From Magicicada septendecula (lineage: Eukaryota; Arthropoda; Insecta; Hemiptera; Cicadidae): a stretch of 64,000 nucleotides of DNA. Shown here in pieces: positions 57,072 through 64,000 of this stretch (within the stretch, counting starts at the first letter, position 1; each line of letters opens with the position of its first letter). Location: contig CM068372.1 of NCBI GenBank assembly GCA_034769895.1, positions 241,328,343 to 241,392,342 on the forward strand, read 5' to 3'. Both the position numbers and the translations under genes were made by a program. Under the pieces are notes generated by a model. That model ran no database searches. It was not told the origin of the DNA and was given only the letters and a program-made list of their open reading frames with translations.

Positions 57072-58381
57072 TCATTCGTCGTTGCTACTGTCGAATGGGG
57101 AGTCTTCATCAGAAGCAGACGCTGCCTCATCTTCACTAACGAACAGTTTATCGTCTTCACTGCCATCCAAGGCGTTGGAAATGCCAGTTTTTTTGAAACT
57201 TTTCTTTATTAAGTCTTCTGGTATACTGTCCCATGCTTTGATGATCCAACTGCAGATCAGCGTCAGTGATGGCCTTCGGAGTCTTCCTGTCGGCGTCAGC
57301 TCGTGTGGTGCAGTACTCATCCACTGAGTGTACATTTTTTTTTAACTGGCACTTGAAGGGCTTATTTATGCACACATCAAGTGGCTGGAGCATCGAAGTC
57401 ATGAATCACCTGGAATAATCACTTGTTCAGTCTTTGTTTCTGATAAAACTTTCTTAACGTCGTCAGTCAGATGGCCACGAAAACTATCCATAACAAGCAT
57501 CCCTGGGCGTTTTAATAATGCTCCAGGTCGCCGATTCCAAACGCGCTTTATCCAGTCAAGCACTAACTCATTGTCCATCCACCCTTTTTCTTGAGCTTTC
57601 ATTATCAAACCTGGTAGGAAACTTTCATTTTTTGGAAGGTTTTTCCGCTTCAAGATTACATAAGGAGGCAGTTTCTTTCCATCGGCTAAAACAGTAAGCA
57701 TTACAGTGCACCATTGTTTCTCGCAACCAGCTGTACGAATTTTTACAGTTTTGTCACCAACTTTATTTACTGTCGTATCCACAGGCATCTCGAAATAAAC
57801 TGGAGTTTGATCCGCGTTGCCGATCTGGCATAGTGGATAATTGTTCAGTTTTCTTAACTGAATTACGTAACGCTGAAAACACAAGACTTTATCAGTGTAC
57901 ACCTCTGGTAAACGTTGAGATATCGTTGTTTTCCGTCGAACAGAAAGGTTACTTCTTTTAAAAAACCTTTGAAGCCATCCCCTGCTTGCTTTAAACTCAT
58001 TTATGTTAATATTAAAAACCTTTGAAGCCATCCCCTGCTTGCTTTAAACTCATTTATGTTAATATTCAGCTCCTTCGCAATCTTAATTGCCTCTATTTGG
58101 CACATTTCTGTGGAAACAGCATAACCATATTGACGCTTATCATCTATAAACGCTGTAAGTTTAACTTCTAGTTGAGGATATTTTGCAGCTTTACCTCAAA
58201 AAGCTATTTTCTTTAAAGGAGCTTCCGTTAATTTTTCTTTTTTCTTACGCCAGTCTCTGATACACGATTCCGGCACGTCGTATATTCGACCCGCTGCTCT
58301 ATTTCCTATTACCTCTGCTTCGTTTATAATTTTTAACTTCTCTCCGGCAGTAAACGAACGCAATCTTTTCCCACATTCCAT
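57072..58381 (-). pseudogene. pogo 6 transposase, disrupted by a 53-bp duplication
   Basis: ATG 58381: MECGKRLRSFTAGEKLKIIN, HTH (GRIYDVPESCIRDWRKKKEK), in-frame TGA near 58196, then NEFKASRGWLQRFFKRSNLS. The core has CQIGNADQTPVYFEMP (first Asp), MLVMDSFRGHLTDDVKKV (second), and after a frameshift at about 57400 MLQPLDVCINKPFKCQLKK (third). The acidic C-terminus DEAASASDEDSPFDSSNDE follows in yet another frame. The first-Asp block with Q-T-P and L-D in the last block are of the POGK/jerky-related group. Confidence 0.88.
57961..58066. repeat. 53-bp tandem duplication inside pogo 6
   Basis: AAAAACCTTTGAAGCCATCC starts at 57961 and again at 58014. The unit is 53 bp, not a multiple of three, so it shifts the transposase frame. 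The two copies look identical. Confidence 0.85.
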
Positions 58382-59240
58382 TGTAAAACGAAACAACACC
58401 TTGATAAATTAAAAGAACACAAAACACAAACGAAGACAAATTGTTTAAAATGATATGATACAGTACGATATACCATAGTAATTACGATTGCCGTAAATTC
58501 GATATTGAATAACGTAAATACCGTAACACAATAAACATTTGGTGAATACCATAAAACACTTCAAAACACAGCTTACGTTTTCACAAACCGGTACAGAACG
58601 AACCGAATTTTAACAGTAGACTGTTAGAAACACTATGAAATGCTACCTGCTATTTTGCAGTGGGGGTTGAAAGTGTTGTCTGTGCAATTTTAGTCAAGGT
58701 CAATATCCGCCCGGTGTACGGTACATAGTAGTGACTGAGGTTTGAACAGGAATTGCGGTAGCATAAGGTCAATGACCACTCTGATGAAGACTGGCAAGTT
58801 AGTTTCCTCGTGTAACACTCGCACCCCATTTCTACGAAATATTTTTTGGCAAAAAAGGTGCGCGTGGTACACACGAAAATACGGTATTCACTTTATAACT
58901 TTAGTGTCATATTTTACCCTTCTGGTGTGTGTTTTGGTTATGTAACATTTTGTCATGTTACATATACTCCCCTCTCAAAATTGATAATTTGAGAGAAGTT
59001 TTAGTTTGAAGAAATTATCACTTTATTTTGTTTTAATTATAATATTACTGCTTCTATCTGCATTAAGTTCAATAGTCTGTTGGTGTGTTGATCTAGACTG
59101 AGTTCTCTGCTAGTATTATTTTCAGCTTACTAGTATTGTTCAAGTTTTTTATACTCTTAGTCATTGATATAATTTTATAAAGAAAACTACAAACTTGTTT
59201 TCGTGATTTTCACTCGTCATATATTTAAAAACTATAATAA

Positions 59241-59281
59241 CCACGACAGCTGTTTCGGCACACAGTGCCTTCTTCAGATGG
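59241..59281 (-). ncRNA. hammerhead ribozyme motif, PLE E left copy
   Basis: Mirror of 63085-63126: CTGAAGA (59277-59271), stem II GGCAC/GTGCC, GAAAC, cleavage triplet GTC. Confidence 0.65.
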
Positions 59282-59421
59282 TAAGAGCTGACTAGTTACG
59301 TACAATAAAATATCACATAAAGCCAGTGCTATGAAAACGATAATCGACTTAAGTTAGAACAATAAACAATACACATAACATATACACAACTATATACAAA
59401 TTAGAAAGGAACGTACATTTA

Positions 59422-61580
59422 CTTATATAATTTCAAATTTAAAAGCGGAGAGCTATTTAAATCAGTTTGGTTATTCAAAAGCAAACCTAAATCTTTACGC
59501 TTATTAATTTCGAGGGCTTCAAGTAAATCAAGTTTTTTACCTTTTTCCCATATGTAAAATTTTAAAGTTATCATTAAAATTATGATCATTTTCCAACAAA
59601 TGATTCGCATAATTAAATTTACCATCCTGATATCTCAAACTATAATTGTGATCGTACATTCTTTTTGAAAACGATCTTCCAGACTGGCCAATATAAATTT
59701 TGTCACAAGACCCACACGATAACTCATATACTCCTGACTTTTGAAATTTCTCTACTTTACTCTTATTGTTCTTAATATATCTACCTAGAGAAGATTTCGT
59801 CCTAAAAGCTATATTTACATGCTTCTGAGTAAAGTATTTACCAATTTTATCTGATACAGTACCTATATAATTAAGTGTGTGGAACTTTTCCTTATGTGTT
59901 GGAATAGGATACACCAATCTTAATGTTTGTAAATATAGTTTTTTATTCAACAACTGATCTATTAGATTTGACTGATAACCGTTGTTAACTGCTATTTGTT
60001 TTATAATGTTAAGTTCTTTTTGAAAATCTGAATCTAAAAGTGGGATACTAATAAGTCTATGAATATAACTATGAAAAGCTGCTAACTTGTGTGAGTATGG
60101 ATGTGCAGACGTGTTGTGTATAACCATATCCGTATGCGTAGGTTTATGGAAAATGCTAAAATTGAGTTTATTATTTTGTTTTGTAATTGAAAGATCTGAA
60201 AAGTTAATACTATCATTTACTTCAATTTCTATTGTAAAGCTTATGTTTTTATGTAAATCATTAATAAAATTAAGAAAATTCTGTAATTGCCTACGCGTAC
60301 CAATAAAGATTGCCAACACATCATCCACATATCTGTACCAAAACATGAACAATTTAAAATACGGATGAGCTCTTATTTTGGTTTCTAAATAATCCATAAA
60401 TATTTCAGAAGCCAAGGGGCTGAGGGGGTTACCCATAGCAAGCCCTTCTTTACCCACATAAATTTTACCATCAAATTCACAATAATTTTGATTCAAACAA
60501 ACCTTCGATAAATTTAAAATATCCTCTCTCATCCTAGGATTATTACAATTCTTTTCCAATAATTTTTCCACAATGTCAACAACATCAGCCGGTGGAATAC
60601 TAGGGAACAAATTTTTAACGTCAAAAGATAATAAAATCGCTTTATCTGGTATATACAATTCCTGAATTTTATTAACTAGATCTAATGAATTTTTAATACT
60701 GTGTGTGGATATAAATTTGCATTGGGTCTGGATAATTTTAATTAGTTTTTTGGATAATTTAACATTAGGTGCATTTACATATGACACAACTGGTCTAATA
60801 GGATGGTTATCTTTGTGCAATTTAATTAAGGAATAAAGTTTAGGAGGTTGAGGGTTCATTACAGATAAAACATGTAAATCAGAAACATTAAAAAATGAAC
60901 ACTCCTTGATAGCCTTTTTAACCTCTCTTTGAAATTTAAGCGTTGGATTAATGTCACTGGCTTCGTAAGCGTTAAAGAAATCTAGAGTTTTATTGACATA
61001 CTCAGCTTTGTCAGTAGCAATAACCGTGTTACCCTTATCAGCACGAGTGAATATTATATTATGATCTCGTTTTTTTTTCCCGATGGAACAAATAGTTAAT
61101 CTATTTTTGTCATTAAAACTCTTTTTAATATTTTGTTTAGCATAAAAATTATTTAATTTATCAGCTATTAATATGCTTGTTCAATAAATTAGTTTGGGAA
61201 GAGTCTTTTTGTGAGTTATTGTGATTATTGCATGCTAACTCACAATCCACACCCAACATTTCAAATTCTTGTTTATAATTTAACGGCTTTATATTATACT
61301 TGAAGCCCTTTTCAATTAATTTAGTTTCTCTCTCATTAAAATTAACATTAGTTAAATTCATAAAACGATTATAAAATGTATGGTTAGAAAATTTCCTTTT
61401 GCTAAAACTTTTCTTATTATTATTAACAACCGAAGACTTTAAATTATTTAATTTCCGAACTTGATTCAAGTATTTTTTATGAACAATCTTTTGTACATCA
61501 ATTCTAACCTTAAAATCTAAAATGTCAAACTCTATATTATTTAATCTTTTTAATAATTCTGTATGAGTAAATTTCAGGTA
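59422..61580 (-). pseudogene. PLE E left copy: reverse transcriptase with GIY-YIG
   Basis: From about 61575: FTHTELLKRLNNIEFDILDF, then VNFNERETKLIEKGFKYNIK. A frameshift near 61150 leads into FTRADKGNTVIATDKAEYVN, the long open frame (60859-59537) with LYSLIKLHKDNHPIRPVVSY, LLSFDVKNLFPSIPPADVVD (first Asp), EGLAMGNPLSPLASEIFMDY, FWYRYVDDVLAIF (catalytic YVDD), HKPTHTDMVIHNTSAHPYSH, then the GIY-YIG nuclease SGVYELSCGSCDKIYIGQSG. A 2-bp loss near 59549 removes the last about 40 codons that the right copy retains. The true 5' end is absent. Confidence 0.9.
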
Positions 61581-61614
61581 AATGCAACAAAAGTCTCCAA
61601 AAAAAACGTCAAAA

Positions 61615-62947
61615 AAAAACTAATTAATATTATCCAGACCCAATGCAAATTTATATCCACACACAGTATTAAAAATTCATTAGATCTAGTTAATAAAATT
61701 CAGGAATTGTATATACCAGATAAAGCGATTTTATTATCTTTTGACGTTAAAAATTTGTTCCCTAGTATTCCACCGGCTGATGTTGTTGACATTGTGGAAA
61801 AATTATTGGAAAAGAATTGTAATAATCCTAGGATGAGAGAGGATATTTTAAATTTATCGAAGGTTTGTTTGAATCAAAATTATTGTGAATTTGATGGTAA
61901 AATTTATGTGGGTAAAGAAGGGCTTGCTATGGGTAACCCCCTCAGCCCCTTGGCTTCTGAAATATTTATGGATTATTTAGAAACCAAAATAAGAGCTCAT
62001 CCGTATTTTAAATTGTTCATGTTTTGGTACAGATATGTGGATGATGTGTTGGCAATCTTTCTTGGTACGCGTAGGCAATTACAGAATTTTCTTAATTTTT
62101 TAACGATTTACATAAAAACATAAGCTTTACAATAGAAATTGAAGTAAATAATAGTATTAACTTTTTAGATCTTTCAATTACAAAACAAAATAATAAACTC
62201 AATTTTAGCATTTTCCATAAACCTACGCATACGGATATGGTTATACACAACACGTCTGCACATCCATACTCACACAAGTTGGCAGCTTTTCATAGTTATA
62301 TTCATAGACTTATTAGTATCCCACTTTTAGATTCAGATTTTCAAAAAGAACTTAACATTATAAAACAAATAGCAGTTAACAACGGTTATCAGTCAAATCT
62401 AATATATCAGTTGTTGAATAAAAAACTATATTTACAAACATTAAGATTGGTGTATCCTATTCCAACACATAAGGAAAAGTTCCACACACTTAATTATATA
62501 GGTACTGTATCAGATAAAATTGGTAAATACTTTACTCAGAAGCATGTAAATATAGCTTTTAGGACGAAATCTTCTCTAGGTAGATATATTAAGAACAATA
62601 AGAGTAAAGTAGAGAAATTTCAAAAGTCAGGAGTATATGAGTTATCGTGTGGGTCTTGTGACAAAATTTATATTGGCCAGTCTGGAAGATCGTTTTCAAA
62701 AAGAATGTACGATCACAATTATAGTTTGAGATATCAGGATGGTAAATCTAATTATGCGAATCATTTGTTGGAAAATGATCATAATTTTAATGATAACTTT
62801 AAAATTTTACATGTATGGGAAAAAGGTAAAAAACTTGATTTACTTGAAGCCCTCGAAATTAATAAGCGTAAAGATTTAGGTTTGCTTTTGAATAACCAAA
62901 CTGATTTAAATAGCTCTCCGCTTTTAAATTTGAAATTATATAAGTAA
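61615..62947 (+). pseudogene. PLE E right copy: 5'-truncated reverse transcriptase with GIY-YIG
   Basis: Enters at IIQTQCKFISTHSIKN, then the same blocks as the left copy: LLSFDVKNLFPSIPP, EGLAMGNPLSPLAS, FWYRYVDDVLAIF. A 2-bp deletion near 62098 shifts the frame; from 62112 a second ORF carries the thumb and SGVYELSCGSCDKIYIGQSG through the C-terminus LLNLKLYK, TAA at 62945-62947. The 3' UTR with hammerhead core follows. The two copies thus have different single lesions. Confidence 0.9.
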
Positions 62948-63084
62948 ATGTACGTTCCTTTCTAATTTGTATATAGTTGTGTATATGTTATGTGTATTGT
63001 TTATTGTTCTAACTTAAGTCGATTATCGTTTTCATAGCACTGGCTTTATGTGATATTTTATTGTACGTAACTAGTCAGCTCTTA

Positions 63085-63126
63085 CCATCTGAAGAAGGCA
63101 CTGTGTGCCGAAACAGCTGTCGTGGT
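63085..63126 (+). ncRNA. hammerhead ribozyme motif, PLE E right copy
   Basis: CTGAAGA (63089-63095), A, stem II GGCAC-TGT-GTGCC, GAAA (63110-63113), stem III CA(GC)TG, then cleavage triplet GTC (63119-63121). Stem I ACCAT/GTGGT, five pairs with one G-T. All core positions are present. Confidence 0.7.
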
Positions 63127-63252
63127 TATTATAGTTTTTAAATATATGACGAGTGAAAATCACGAAAACAAGTTTGTAGTTTTCTTTATAAAATTATAAA
63201 AATGGATTTTCATCAAGTAAAGGCCTCCAGTATAAATTATCTTAGTCATTGA

Positions 63253-64000
63253 GTTATATCATATCTTAGTTCTTAAATTAACAATTTCCCTGTTTTTCAA
63301 TAATACATTTTTTCTTTACATTATACACATCTTGATTCTTGTGACAGACTCCTTTGTTCTTTCATTTACCTCACAGTTGTTTATTTTATCCTTGACATAT
63401 TACAATTCCCTAACATTTATAGCGGGTTCGGAGTCAGAGGGGCTCTATTTGGCATCCATTCTCCGCCATTCCTCAACTATACACCCACAGAATCAGAGGA
63501 ATCTTCATCCCTGTCTGGGACAATAAAAAGTTGCACATAACAACAGTTGCACTATCACAACACACAAAACATAATATATCATTTATTTTTTCAATATAAG
63601 ACATCATATTCATTTGAATACTCAAGGGATTAGAGGTTTCATTATTATCACTGCTAATGCTTTATCATTTTATTTAACATATTTCTCTTCACAGGTCATT
63701 ATTATTTATAACTTGACATATTTGTTATATTATTTATTAGCCTTGCTGCTATTCATCAATACTAGGTTTCAAGTTGTTTTGGTTATTTCAATGTTTTTAA
63801 TTTACACACTTAATTTCATCACTATATAATTATGCAGTTAGTTCTTAAATTCTTCTTTAGTTTCACCATAGTTCACTTTTAACACTGTTTATACACTGGT
63901 TTTTAACACTTTCTGTTGTTTAGTTTCCTTTAATTAGGTTCATATAATTCTTCTCTACTCCTTCAAATGTTGGATTTTTTGAACACTTATTCTGGATTGT
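63253..64000. other. no gene seen
   Basis: AT-rich flank of PLE E. It may be internal sequence of the candidate LTR element at 54544-58962, but no coding motif supports this. Confidence 0.35.

Larger units (their letters stand above)
56589..58884 (-). mobile_element. pogo-like element 6 (POGK type)
   Basis: TIRs CCGTATTTTCGCGTGTACCA (56589) and, from the right, CCGTATTTTCGTGTGTACCA (58884), with TA at 56587-56588 and 58885-58886. TIRs unlike the CAGT-type ends of Tiggers 1-5. 2296 bp. Confidence 0.93.
54544..58962 (-). repeat. candidate LTR interrupted by pogo element 6
   Basis: The right end GTCATGTTACA (to about 58962) is followed by a pyrimidine-rich CTCCCCTCTC, which on the minus strand would be a polypurine tract before a TGTAACATGAC start. 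A possible other end is TGTATGAC at 54544. A TATATAAT on the minus strand near 55400 could be its promoter. No second copy is in the window. Confidence 0.25.
59168..63239. mobile_element. Penelope-like element E: head-to-head inverted pair
   Basis: Left copy 59168 to about 61600 (minus) and right copy about 61615-63198 (plus) mirror each other about 61183; the right one is 5' truncated. One 13-bp duplication, TCTTAGTCATTGA, flanks the pair (59155-59167 and 63240-63252). An unpaired tail (about 63199-63239) with CATCAAGTAAAGG follows only the right copy. The copies differ by few substitutions and two small indels, so the insertion is young. Confidence 0.92.

Overview
This is a stretch of an AT-rich animal genome, most likely an insect with a large, transposon-rich genome (cockroach or termite type; the order is inferred, not shown). 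The reasons are short GT/AG-flanked exons in very long introns, long microsatellites, and a mix of mariner, hAT, piggyBac, pogo/Tigger, Ty3/gypsy, LINE and Penelope-like elements (PLEs). There are no operons, no prokaryotic genes and no recognisable rRNA or tRNA. Host coding sequence is sparse: a probable terminal exon with a polyadenylation signal (745-826), and three symmetric phase-0 acidic exons (3492-3551, 3909-4001, 20621-20698), each carrying a psi-K-x-E motif, plus a weaker candidate at 44803-44898. Everything else recognisable is mobile DNA.

Layout: 2.0-2.4 kb holds a mariner remnant. 5.5-19.3 kb is a nested stack. A LINE 3' end (plus) is split inside its GRPRKRW motif by a Ty3/gypsy element (5857-19179, minus, TSD CCAG). 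The gypsy 3' LTR was then split by a 4.9 kb TTAA-flanked DNA transposon (5961-10889) encoding an unusual DD34E-like protein, and its gag was split by a pogo/Tigger element (15461-17760). 19.9-20.5 kb has a PLE tail and a long TG repeat. 20.9-23.9 kb is a hAT element with an 8-bp TSD. 24.2-26.5 kb has an intact acidic ORF beside a PBS-like site and a possible LTR. 27.2-29.8 kb is a second Tigger. 30.0-31.1 kb is a perfect PLE palindrome.

31.1-44.0 kb is a second gypsy-like element (minus). It is interrupted by a Tigger (33319-37097) that itself contains another Tigger (33558-35628), and by one more Tigger in its 5' LTR (41681-43889). Its pol has lost most of RNase H and carries a 323-bp in-frame microsatellite. 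A PLE stub follows at 44.0-44.3 kb. 46.1-49.2 kb is a piggyBac element, 49.7-51.4 kb a truncated PLE, and 56.6-58.9 kb a POGK-like pogo element, perhaps inside an LTR. 59.2-63.2 kb is a pair of nearly identical head-to-head PLE copies within one 13-bp target duplication.

The PLE copies carry hammerhead-ribozyme cores whose stem II differs in sequence but keeps its pairing. The best candidates for something undescribed are the TTAA/DD34E element with its 20-bp tandem subterminal sites, and the PLE inverted dimers with hammerhead motifs and an asymmetric CATCAAG tail. Almost every transposase here is broken by frameshifts or stops, several of them in homopolymers.
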